Origin: Bacillota bacterium
GTDB taxonomy: Bacteria > Bacillota > Clostridia > DSM-8532
Direction of reading: 5' to 3'
Length of the DNA: 11,141 nucleotides
NCBI GenBank assembly: GCA_023446675.1
Contig: JAEXPO010000546.1
Coordinates: 1 to 11,141 of the forward strand
The translations under genes were made by a program, and so were the position numbers. The notes below the pieces were generated by a model. That model was not told the origin of the DNA and did no database searches. It saw only the letters and a program-made list of their open reading frames with translations. Positions within the stretch are counted from its first letter, which is position 1. Each line of letters opens with the position of its first letter. Below, one piece after another: positions 1-6,266 of this stretch.

Positions 1-104
1 GCCAAACCGTGGGAGAGCTTTATTTTCTGGGAGTATCCAGAGAAGAAATAGATGCGGTAATTGATGAAATCCAGTACTCGAATAAGGAGGATAACCAAGG
101 ATGA
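1..104 (+). CDS. GntR-family regulator, YtrA-like (C-terminal end only)
   Basis: Only the last 33 complete codons are present, reading in frame from base 3 and ending in TGA at 102-104; the gene begins outside the window. The tail reads LGVSREEIDAVIDEI followed by a polar end. This matches the short helical C-terminus of YtrA-type GntR repressors, where an LGxSxEEI segment closes the dimerisation region. The stop codon overlaps the ATG of the ABC ATPase (ATGA), so the two are translationally coupled. The context of a small GntR repressor, then an ATPase, then an ABC-2 permease is the standard ytrA-ytrB layout, in which the repressor controls its own operon and often responds to cell-wall-active compounds. 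The DNA-binding domain is not visible, so the family call rests on the tail and the neighbours. Confidence 0.68.
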   Translation, partial: QTVGELYFLGVSREEIDAVIDEIQYSNKEDNQG

Positions 105-997
105 TTGAAATTCGTGATCTTAAAAAATCCTTCGAGGGCTTTAAAGCGCTGGACGGCGTCAGCATCACCGGAGCCAACGGCTCGGTTTATGGCCTGGTAG
201 GGCCAAACGGGGCGGGAAAGACCACCCTCTTTAAACATATGACGGGCGCTTTCATCCCTGACAGCGGCACCATCACTATCGACGGTGAGCCTGTCTTTGA
301 AAACCCTGCTCTTAAAGCCCGTATTGCCTATATACCCGACGATCTTTATTTTTTTCCTCAAGCCAATTTGCTTGATATGAAAAAATTCTATAAAAAGGTT
401 TATCCGGTCTTTGATGAAGACCGGTTTAGAAAACTTGGGGAGGTATTTCCTTTTGACGCAAGAAAGAGCCTCCGGCGCCTGTCCAGAGGTATGCAGAAGC
501 AGGCTGCTTTCTGGCTTGGCATCTGCTTAAGGCCCGATTATATGATCCTCGACGAGCCGGTGGACGGGCTGGACCCTGTTATGCGCCGAAAGGTATGGAG
601 CGTCCTTATGCAGGATGTGGCGGAAAGAAATATGACCGTATTCATCTCCTCCCATAATTTGAGGGAGCTGGAGGATGTATGTGATCACGTGGGCATTCTG
701 CATCAGGGCAAGGTGCTTCTGGAAAGAAGCCTTACCGAGCTTCAAAGCAATATATTAAAAGTACAGATTGCCTTCAAGGACGAGCCGCCTGCTGAAATGG
801 AGGAGCTCAATATCCTCCACCGTCAGTCCAGCGGCAGAGTGTGGATGTACATTGTCCGGGGTGAAAAGGATGCCGTGCTTGAAAGACTCCACGCTTTCAG
901 TCCCCTCCTGGTGGATGCCCTGCCCCTCACGCTGGAGGAGATTTTTGTGTATGAATTAGGAGGTATGGATTATGCCGTTAAAAATATCATTCTTTAA
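101..997 (+). CDS. ABC transporter ATP-binding protein (YtrB/EcsA-like, ABC-2 exporter type)
   Basis: This 298-residue cytoplasmic ATPase should power the permease encoded next. The nucleotide-binding domain covers about residues 1-215: Walker A GPNGAGKT (34-41), signature LSRGMQKQ (127-134), Walker B YMILDEP (147-153), D-loop GLDP (156-159) and switch histidine in SSH (183-185). The Q-loop position reads IPDD (78-81), with an acidic residue where the usual glutamine sits, and the signature is a divergent LSRGM; from memory both are common in YtrB/BcrA-like exporters. Residues about 216-298 form a small C-terminal domain. The start is supported by AAGGAGG at 84-90, ten bases before the ATG. 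The gene overlaps the permease gene by 26 bases, so the pair should be co-expressed. The exported substrate is unknown. The operon is presumably repressed by the upstream GntR protein. Confidence 0.93.
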   Translation: MIEIRDLKKSFEGFKALDGVSITGANGSVYGLVGPNGAGKTTLFKHMTGAFIPDSGTITIDGEPVFENPALKARIAYIPDDLYFFPQANLLDMKKFYKKVYPVFDEDRFRKLGEVFPFDARKSLRRLSRGMQKQAAFWLGICLRPDYMILDEPVDGLDPVMRRKVWSVLMQDVAERNMTVFISSHNLRELEDVCDHVGILHQGKVLLERSLTELQSNILKVQIAFKDEPPAEMEELNILHRQSSGRVWMYIVRGEKDAVLERLHAFSPLLVDALPLTLEEIFVYELGGMDYAVKNIIL

Positions 998-2930
998 TCC
1001 CGGTCTCTTTTTTAATAATTTAAAACGGTTCTGGCTCTCCTGCTTCGCTTACTCCTTCTTTCTTATCGTGTCTCTGGGGGGGTATTTAAGCAGCTTATCC
1101 CAGCGGTATGATTACAGCTCAAACGGAGCCGACCTTAATGATTTGAGCCTCAGGCTTCTTACAAGCAACAGCGGCTATATGACTTACTTTTTTGTCTTAT
1201 TCCCACTCCTTGCCGCTTTGCTGGTTTTCTCCTACATGCACTTTCAAAAAAATACGTCCATGATTCATTCCCTGCCCCTAAGCCGCAAGACTCTTTTCTG
1301 GACCAATTACCTCTCGGGGCTTACCCTTTGCGGACTGCCGGTGGTGCTGGGCGGGTTGTTTCTTTTGTTTGGAGGCCTTTCCATAGGTGTCCCCTTTCCC
1401 CATCATGTATTCCTCTGGCTTGGAGTCAGCCTCTTAGTGACCTTCCTCATCTATTCCTTTGCCGTTTTTGCCGGAATGTTCACAGGCCACATGGGCGCCC
1501 ATACCCTCTTCTTCTATATTTTCAATTTCCTGGCACTTTTCTTTATTATTGTGCTGGAATTTATCCTTTCAAGCTTTGTCTATGGCTTTAACGGCATCAG
1601 CTTCAGCTATTCACAGCCCTTTTCACCCTTTACTTATGTCAGGCAGCTCTATTTGGGCTTTACCGGGCAAACAGGCGAGGTTGGGGTCATCATAGGGTAC
1701 CTTATTGCCGGTATTCTCTTCACGGCGGCAGGCTATGCCCTTTATAAGAGAAGGCATATTGAAACAGCCGGAGATGTGGTCAGCCTCTCCTTTATGAAGC
1801 CTGTTTTCAAATACAGTGTCGCCTTTTGTGCCTCCGCCCTATTAGGCATTTTTATCCTGGAGGCCTTCAGCATTGAAAAAACCCTGCTGTCCATTATTCT
1901 TTGCTACTTTATTGGCGGCTTTATCGGCTACTACTCTTCCGAAATGCTTCTTAAGAAAAGCTTTCGGGTATTCAAAAAAGCTTTTCTAGGATTTGCCGTC
2001 TACAGCATCGTTCTTGCTTTGTTTCTTTCAAGCGTTTATTTTGACTTCTACGGTTATGAAGAAAGGCTTCCCTCCCCCGAGAACGTGGCTGCCGTCCGAA
2101 TAGGAACCTACCGTGACTCGCGGCTGGATGTGCTTTTAAAGCCCGAGCAATACAATCCTAACCAGCACAGCTACCTGTTTTCGGATCCTATTTTATCCGC
2201 CAATCCACCTTCTCTTCTCACCGGAAAAACGCTGGAGGATCTGAGGGCAAGCTACGGCGTAGTTCAGGATGAGGCAACCATTCGCCGGATTGTGGCGCTT
2301 CACCGTTATATTATTGAGAATAAAACCCTTTATAAGGAGTGGTATCAGTCGGACTGGGGCAGCGACTACGCTAATGCCTATTCCGTAAAAGAAGAAATTA
2401 ATCCCGAAATACCCGCCACCCAGCCCTTCAGTATTTATATCACCTATTTGCTTGAAAACGGGAGTATTCTGGAGCGAAGCTACCCTTTATATTACGATAC
2501 AAATAATCCGGGACAGCTGGACGCCCTGTTGAGGGAGCTTCTGTCCACTCCCTCCCTTAAAACAGTTTACGAGCCTTTATACACCATTACAGCGGATGAT
2601 TTGTATGGCATTTCCCTTTACCTGGAGGCAGACGGGAAATCCTCCCTTGAAGCAGGAGGCCGGATTGAGGTGACTGACGAAGGGCTAATGGACAGCCTTT
2701 TAAAAACCTATCTGGAAGACATCTCCCTGCAGGAACCGCTGAGCCCTTTTATCACCAACTCATACTACTATGGAATTGTGGGTAATATGGAATTTGTGGT
2801 CAAAGACACCCTGTCCTATAATTCCACCTTTTACAATAAGGGCACCTCACGAACCATTTACTTTAATTATGAAAAAACCCTCCAGCTTTTGAAGCAGGAG
2901 GGGATTATAAATGCTTTACCTGGACAATAA
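972..2930 (+). CDS. ABC-2-type permease with large extracytoplasmic C-terminal domain (DUF6449-like)
   Basis: This 652-residue membrane protein is the partner of the preceding ATPase. Hydrophobic segments lie at about residues 22-42, 70-90, 112-136, 145-170, 177-203, 237-258, 280-299, 303-322 and 337-355, giving an ABC-2 core. A soluble region of about 295 residues follows (358-652), beginning with FDFYGYEERLPSPENV and rich in Tyr, Ser and Asp. I recall this arrangement from Firmicutes permeases carrying a DUF6449 domain; that label is from memory. The domain is predicted to lie outside the membrane and could sense or bind a substrate or a partner. AGGAGGT at 958-964, inside the ATPase gene and seven bases before the ATG, sets the start. 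Transport of lipids, bacitracin-like peptides or other envelope compounds is possible, but nothing here decides it. It is the last gene before a terminator. Confidence 0.85.
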   Translation: MPLKISFFNPGLFFNNLKRFWLSCFAYSFFLIVSLGGYLSSLSQRYDYSSNGADLNDLSLRLLTSNSGYMTYFFVLFPLLAALLVFSYMHFQKNTSMIHSLPLSRKTLFWTNYLSGLTLCGLPVVLGGLFLLFGGLSIGVPFPHHVFLWLGVSLLVTFLIYSFAVFAGMFTGHMGAHTLFFYIFNFLALFFIIVLEFILSSFVYGFNGISFSYSQPFSPFTYVRQLYLGFTGQTGEVGVIIGYLIAGILFTAAGYALYKRRHIETAGDVVSLSFMKPVFKYSVAFCASALLGIFILEAFSIEKTLLSIILCYFIGGFIGYYSSEMLLKKSFRVFKKAFLGFAVYSIVLALFLSSVYFDFYGYEERLPSPENVAAVRIGTYRDSRLDVLLKPEQYNPNQHSYLFSDPILSANPPSLLTGKTLEDLRASYGVVQDEATIRRIVALHRYIIENKTLYKEWYQSDWGSDYANAYSVKEEINPEIPATQPFSIYITYLLENGSILERSYPLYYDTNNPGQLDALLRELLSTPSLKTVYEPLYTITADDLYGISLYLEADGKSSLEAGGRIEVTDEGLMDSLLKTYLEDISLQEPLSPFITNSYYYGIVGNMEFVVKDTLSYNSTFYNKGTSRTIYFNYEKTLQLLKQEGIINALPGQ

Positions 2931-2976
2931 GACAAAGGAACAATTTTTCTTGCTCACAAAAGGATTGTAAAAGAAC

Positions 2977-3008
2977 AGGCCGTTAGAAATAGCGGCCTAT
3001 TCTTTTTT
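2977..3008 (+). terminator. Rho-independent terminator of the ABC operon, overlapping the end of the convergent gene
   Basis: A nine-pair stem (2977-2985 with 2990-2998, including one G-T pair) closes on a GAAA tetraloop, and TTCTTTTTT follows at 3000-3008. Upstream AAAAGAA (2969-2975) can extend the stem into the T tract, so the reverse orientation also ends in a short T run (TTCTTTT). It probably works in both directions between the convergent operons. The loop-proximal part of the stem is also the last codons and stop of the minus-strand deacetylase gene. Confidence 0.85.
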
Positions 3009-3843
3009 CAACATCCTTTTTAAAATCCTCTATTTTTTGAAGCACATAATCGGTCATATCCCCATTTCCAGCTTCTATAAGAGGTGTGAGATCCATGGCG
3101 TAGCTGACGGCTCCCGCCTCGTCCACCCCATGGGATTCGGAAAAGGTGGCATTAGACAGGCGCCTGCCCGCAGCCGCCAAATCGTAGCGCTTGCCTCCGG
3201 TTATCTGGGAATCGTGCACCTCAAGCACAGCCGAACCGATATTGGGATGGCTGTCTGCAATAAGGTGCAGCTTTTCCCCGTCGGAGAGCCAGTCCAGGTT
3301 TCTCCAAACCTCACAGCCGTAAACCTTGCGCGGCCTTTTTTCCTGAGGAAGGCTCCTAATGGCTTCTATTGTTCTTGCAAGAACAGCCACATGAGTATCA
3401 TGCTTGTCGGCGGGATTATGGGTGTAAAGTATGTCCGGAGCCGCGCTGCCGATAAGAAAGGCCAGCTCCTCAGTCAAATCCGGGCAGGCCTTTTGTTTTA
3501 CCTCTGAGCTGGAGTAATTAAGCAGGGCCACGCCGGAGTATTCTCCCACATAAGCCGCTTTCTTTTGCTCCTTTTTTCGAACCTCTATCATTTCCTCATT
3601 GGTGTAAGCCCCGTAAAGACCGCTTCTGGGACTTCCCGCCCCATCGGTGGCCACAACTCCGAAAAACCAGGCATCCTTTTTGCCGAAGCAGTTTAAAATA
3701 CCCTCCAGAGCCAGCATTTCAATATCATCCTGATGGGCTGACACCCCCATATGTGTGGTGCGGGACAGAGCAAGCTTCTCTGCAGCTCCATCGGGAACAT
3801 AAAACTCAGCCCCTGCTTTTTTTAATTTAAACGCCTTATCCAT
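2983..3843 (-). CDS. PIG-L/LmbE family zinc-dependent N-deacetylase
   Basis: This 286-residue protein has no signal peptide and is expected to be a cytoplasmic amide hydrolase that removes acyl groups from N-acylated sugars or related compounds. The N-terminal metal motif is AHQDD (H37, D39, D40), where most relatives have AHPDD. The second motif is THNPADKHDTH, giving D146, H148 and H151. By comparison with MshB, H37, D40 and H151 would bind zinc, and D39 would act as the base with H148 assisting. A longer reading frame runs up to an ATG at 3868-3870, but that codon has no ribosome binding site. The ATG at 3841-3843 has AGGAG eight bases upstream, so I chose it. It lies downstream of the SIS gene on the same strand and fits an amino-sugar route in which deacetylation precedes or accompanies isomerisation. 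The substrate is not determined; some family members act on chitobiose, GlcNAc-inositol or antibiotic precursors. Confidence 0.88.
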   Translation of the reverse strand: MDKAFKLKKAGAEFYVPDGAAEKLALSRTTHMGVSAHQDDIEMLALEGILNCFGKKDAWFFGVVATDGAGSPRSGLYGAYTNEEMIEVRKKEQKKAAYVGEYSGVALLNYSSSEVKQKACPDLTEELAFLIGSAAPDILYTHNPADKHDTHVAVLARTIEAIRSLPQEKRPRKVYGCEVWRNLDWLSDGEKLHLIADSHPNIGSAVLEVHDSQITGGKRYDLAAAGRRLSNATFSESHGVDEAGAVSYAMDLTPLIEAGNGDMTDYVLQKIEDFKKDVEKRIGRYF

Positions 3844-4007
3844 AGGCCACTCTCCTACCTTTCCTTCCATGCTTCAATTGAAATTTTATGTTACTAAAAT
3901 TCCGATAGAAGCTTCCATTAAAGGGGGATGACTTTGGGCCAACCCCCCTCTTTCTGGAATCCTCAAAACGACCCCATTGCCGTTATTGGCTATTTTATGT
4001 TCCTGCC
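3844..4007 (-). other. Spacer between the SIS gene and the deacetylase gene
   Basis: These 164 bases lie between two genes of the same strand. A G5/C5 stem (3923-3927 with 3944-3948) with a loop of about 16 bases is followed on the minus strand by only TTTA, which is poor for a terminator but could reduce readthrough. A TAAAAT-like -10 occurs before the deacetylase gene, but I find no matching -35. I see no coding sequence here. Whether the deacetylase gene is co-transcribed with the SIS gene stays open. Confidence 0.4.
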
Positions 4008-5042
4008 TCAGCGGGTTACGGTTACCTTTGAAAGGCCTCTGGGTGAATCCGGGTTTAAGCCTTTGCATAAAGCCAGATTAAGGGCAAACAGCTGGCCGGC
4101 GGTAATACCGGCAAAAGGGGTTATAAATTCACCGCATTCGGGAAGATGCAGGGTGCAATCACTTAACGCAGCCGCCTCCTCACCGTTGGTCAGGGCAAGA
4201 ATATCCGCTCCCGCACCCTTAAGCTTCTTAATCATTTCAAGCATACCCTCGTAGCTTGGCCCCCTGGGTGCTATAACCACTACCGGCGTATCCTTTTCCA
4301 CCATGGCAAAGGGGCCGTGATGAAAATCGGAGGCCGCATAGGCCCTGGCGCGAGTATAGGTAGTTTCCTGAATTTTCAAGCCCGCCTCCAGCGCAGTGGC
4401 GTAGTTAATGCCTCTGGCAAGCACAAAGCACTCCTCAACGAAGCGATACCTTGCTGAAAGCGCCGCAATGGCGTTCTCCGTATCCAGAGTTTTTTGAACG
4501 ACAGCCGGCACAAGGGCTAACTCCCGGTTCAGCTGGGCATCCCCGCTCCAAAGGGCGGTAAGCTCAGCCATAAGAAGCATTTGAGAGGTAAAGGTCTTAG
4601 TGGCAGCCACACTTTTTTCAAGTCCTGCCCCGCAGAAAAGAGGAAACTGGCAGGCCTTGGCAAGAGGGGAATCCTCCTGATTGGTAATGGCAGCTGTTAC
4701 GGCTCCCGCCGCCTTGGCTGCAAGAATCACTTCCAGTACGTCCTGAGCCTTGCCGGACTGGGACAGGCCCACCACCAGGCTGTTTTTCGTCTGCAGGCTT
4801 TTTCCGTAGAGGGTTAAAACCGATGGCGCTGCCATGGACACCGGAAGACCCAGCTTAATTTCCAGCAGGTATTTTCCATAAAGGGCCGCATTGTCAGAAG
4901 TACCCCGGGCAACTAAAATAACAGAGTGAATCTCTCTTTTTTTCAGCTCCTCCACCAGAGCGTTCATAACCGTTCTGTTTTTTATAAGGCAATTTTCAAG
5001 TACCGCGGGCTGTTCCCCGATTTCACTTCGCATTAAGGTCAT
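4008..5042 (-). CDS. Double-SIS-domain sugar-phosphate isomerase/deaminase, GlmS-like without glutaminase domain
   Basis: This 344-residue protein corresponds to the isomerase half of glucosamine-6-phosphate synthase (GlmS), without the N-terminal amidotransferase domain. It opens with a GlmS-like linker, EIGEQPAVL (7-15). The first SIS domain carries ARGTSDNA (45-52), SQSGKAQD (94-101) and VAATKTFTSQ (145-154). The second SIS domain starts near residue 200 and includes QETTY and HHGP. Residues equivalent to E. coli GlmS Glu488, His504 and Lys603 appear to be kept as E226, H242 and K339 (PRGLSKVTVTR end), so catalysis on an amino-sugar phosphate is plausible. Without a glutaminase the enzyme would run as a deaminase or isomerase (NagB-II, GlmD or AgaS-like) in catabolism. 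The ATG at 5040-5042 has GAAGGAGAGGAAGG upstream. The gene has its own promoter and a likely GntR operator. The exact sugar is unknown; a FrlB-type deglycase is less likely because the GlmS-like motifs are so well kept. Confidence 0.88.
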   Translation of the reverse strand: MTLMRSEIGEQPAVLENCLIKNRTVMNALVEELKKREIHSVILVARGTSDNAALYGKYLLEIKLGLPVSMAAPSVLTLYGKSLQTKNSLVVGLSQSGKAQDVLEVILAAKAAGAVTAAITNQEDSPLAKACQFPLFCGAGLEKSVAATKTFTSQMLLMAELTALWSGDAQLNRELALVPAVVQKTLDTENAIAALSARYRFVEECFVLARGINYATALEAGLKIQETTYTRARAYAASDFHHGPFAMVEKDTPVVVIAPRGPSYEGMLEMIKKLKGAGADILALTNGEEAAALSDCTLHLPECGEFITPFAGITAGQLFALNLALCKGLNPDSPRGLSKVTVTR

Positions 5043-5136
5043 ATAAGCCTTCCTCTCCTTCTCAAGTGCTGTTATTCAGCTTTGCGAGAATACTGCTTTT
5101 TATGAGACAATATTCGCTACCGTCTGCTGTATAAGT

Positions 5137-5152
5137 CTAGTTGTATATACCA
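5137..5152. promoter_or_regulatory. Putative GntR/HutC-type operator at the SIS gene start site
   Basis: The core GTATATAC (5143-5150) is a perfect palindrome inside TTGTATATACCA (5141-5152), which is symmetric at 10 of 12 positions. It fits the general GTnTAnAC pattern of UTRA-type GntR operators. It lies immediately downstream of the -10 box, where a bound repressor would block transcription. The adjacent half, CTAGTTGT (5137-5144), recurs at the divergent flavoprotein promoter. The regulator of this site is inferred to be the neighbouring GntR protein. Confidence 0.5.
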
Positions 5153-5160
5153 TTAACTTT

Positions 5161-5189
5161 ATTATAAAACCTTCCGATGGGTAATGCAA
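5161..5189 (-). promoter_or_regulatory. Sigma-A-type promoter of the SIS gene
   Basis: On the minus strand a TTGCAT -35 (5184-5189) and a perfect TATAAT -10 (5161-5166) are separated by exactly 17 bases. Transcription would start near 5154, leaving a leader of about 110 bases. The -35 box sits two bases past the gntR stop codon, so the SIS gene can be expressed separately from gntR. Confidence 0.72.
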
Positions 5190-5191
5190 GC

Positions 5192-5935
5192 TTATTTGCT
5201 TTGATCGGAAAGATAAATTCGCGCATGGTAGGCAAACTGATCGGAACGGTAGATGCTTCTCTCGTAGGAAAAAACCTGTCCGGGAGAGGTAAAGCTTAAG
5301 CCTGATATCCTTAAAACCGGTGTTCCGGTGCCAATCCCCAAAAGCTTGCGCTCCTCCGAGGGAGGCACCGCAGCTTCAATTTTACTGTCCATATAGGTAA
5401 TGGCCAAACCGTATTCTTCTTTAATAAGGGCATACAGGGACTTGGTTAAATCCTGTCTTTCAAGTCCGGGGCAAATGCTCTCCGGAATGAATACCTCCTC
5501 TATGGCAACCGGATGCTGATCCGCCGAACGTATGCGCTTAAGGGTGTAATAGGTTTGATCCTCCGGCAGAAAAAGCAAATCCCGTATGACCTGATCTTTT
5601 CCATCCGTCTTAAAGGAAAGAACACGGGTAATGGGTTCCATCCCCATACTCCTCACGGTTTCCGAAAAGCTTCGTATGTCCCTGTGTTCAATTTTCGTTC
5701 CTGAAACAAAGGTCCCCCGCCCTTTTTCCCTTGTGAGAAGCCCGTCGGCCGCAAGCTGATTCAGGGCCTGCCTCACCGTCATACGGCTTATACCGTACAT
5801 TTCGGACAATTCTCTTTCCGATGGGATAAGAGCACCTTCCTCGTATTCCTTGTTCTTCATTTTTTCCAGAAGGATATTATAAAGCTGATAATACACGGGA
5901 ATAGGACTTTTTTTATTGAGATACGTCGTCTTCAT
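5192..5935 (-). CDS. GntR-family transcriptional regulator, HutC/UTRA subfamily
   Basis: This 247-residue protein has an N-terminal winged helix-turn-helix (about 10-78), with PIPVYYQLYNIL at the start, the recognition region IPSERELSEMYGISRMTVRQAL (37-58) and the wing motif GRGTFV (72-77). A UTRA ligand-binding domain follows (about 88-242), starting at RSFSETVRSMGMEP. UTRA regulators commonly bind phosphorylated sugars such as GlcNAc-6-P or GlcN-6-P, which fits the SIS and deacetylase genes downstream. The open frame continues to a TTG at 6044-6046, but that codon lies inside the -35 box of the gene's own promoter and cannot be the start. I chose the ATG at 5933-5935. Its Shine-Dalgarno is weak (GGA seven bases upstream); a TTG at 5945-5947, eleven bases after GGAGG, is an alternative. 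It likely represses the SIS gene and perhaps the divergent flavoprotein gene. Confidence 0.88.
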   Translation of the reverse strand: MKTTYLNKKSPIPVYYQLYNILLEKMKNKEYEEGALIPSERELSEMYGISRMTVRQALNQLAADGLLTREKGRGTFVSGTKIEHRDIRSFSETVRSMGMEPITRVLSFKTDGKDQVIRDLLFLPEDQTYYTLKRIRSADQHPVAIEEVFIPESICPGLERQDLTKSLYALIKEEYGLAITYMDSKIEAAVPPSEERKLLGIGTGTPVLRISGLSFTSPGQVFSYERSIYRSDQFAYHARIYLSDQSK

Positions 5936-5939
5936 TACT

Positions 5940-6005
5940 TCATCCAATCCTGCCGTTTCCTCCGGAGCCTGCCGGACAGCAGCAGCTCCGACAACGCCGG
6001 AGCAT
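5940..6005 (-). promoter_or_regulatory. gntR leader with alternative hairpins and a 21-codon upstream frame
   Basis: The leader on the minus strand is GC-rich compared with its surroundings. GCTCCG (5998-6003) can pair with CGGAGC (5985-5990), and the same CGGAGC can instead pair with a second GCTCCG (5963-5968) that directly abuts the GGAGG at 5959-5963. The two pairings exclude each other. A frame of 21 codons starts at an ATG (6003-6005) about six bases after the predicted transcription start. It contains four Cys codons, three of them in a row, and ends at 5940, four bases before the gntR ATG. It has no Shine-Dalgarno. Whether any of this is functional is unproven. Confidence 0.3.
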
Positions 6006-6017
6006 TTTAATGTTTTG

Positions 6018-6046
6018 ATTATAGCCAATATGCATTTTAAGATCAA
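6018..6046 (-). promoter_or_regulatory. Sigma-A-type promoter of gntR
   Basis: On the minus strand TTGATC (6041-6046, 4 of 6 matches to TTGACA) and a perfect TATAAT (6018-6023) are 17 bases apart. The start of transcription would be near 6011, about 75 bases before the chosen gntR ATG. Confidence 0.7.
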
Positions 6047-6173
6047 TGCCTATTGGATAACTTAAGAACATTATTTGTTGAGATTCTTCCAGATACCGAA
6101 TAAAATCCATGGTAATGTATATCTTGTAATTTATGACATGTGCTTATTTTTATAGCCTTGCGCATTTATATTG

Positions 6174-6182
6174 TGTTATAAT
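6174..6182 (+). promoter_or_regulatory. Extended -10 promoter of the flavoprotein gene
   Basis: TGTTATAAT (6174-6182) is a perfect extended -10 (TGn followed by TATAAT). No good -35 occurs at 16-18 bases, which is tolerated in extended -10 promoters. Transcription would start near 6189, giving a leader of about 78 bases. CTAGTTGT (6185-6192), shared with the SIS operator region, covers the predicted start site. Confidence 0.55.
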
Positions 6183-6266
6183 GACTAGTTGTGTGAAAGC
6201 AGGAAATAAATACAGCTTATAAACGCACTTTTTCCGTTTCATAGATTTAAACCGCAGGAGGCCTGA

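Larger units (their letters stand above)
5936..6266. other. Divergent intergenic region between gntR and the flavoprotein gene
   Basis: These 331 bases hold the gntR leader (5936-6011), the gntR promoter (6018-6046), an AT-rich middle part (6047-6170) and the flavoprotein promoter and leader (6174-6266). The middle part contains TGTATATC (6116-6123), which resembles the GTATATAC core found at the SIS promoter and could be a second regulator site. I see no further gene or RNA element in it. Confidence 0.55.

Noticed and set aside
3037..3507. 156-codon open frame on the + strand
   Set aside because: It lies entirely antisense to the deacetylase gene, whose metal motifs are clear, and its translation has no recognisable features.
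3920..3953. G5/C5 hairpin as a terminator of the SIS transcript
   Set aside because: The loop is about 16 bases and only TTTA follows on the minus strand, so it is too weak to call.
3886..4068. Small minus-strand frame of 60 codons between the SIS and deacetylase genes
   Set aside because: It starts inside the SIS gene 3' end in another frame, lacks a ribosome binding site and has no recognisable protein features.
4008..5042. SIS protein as a fructoselysine-6-phosphate deglycase (FrlB)
   Set aside because: The EIGEQP linker, VAATKTFTSQ and the C-terminal PRGLSKVTV are GlmS-like, whereas FrlB as I recall it lacks these.
5936..6046. N-terminal extension of the GntR protein starting at a TTG
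   Set aside because: The TTG lies within the -35 box of the gene's own promoter, and the extra 37 residues do not resemble GntR proteins.
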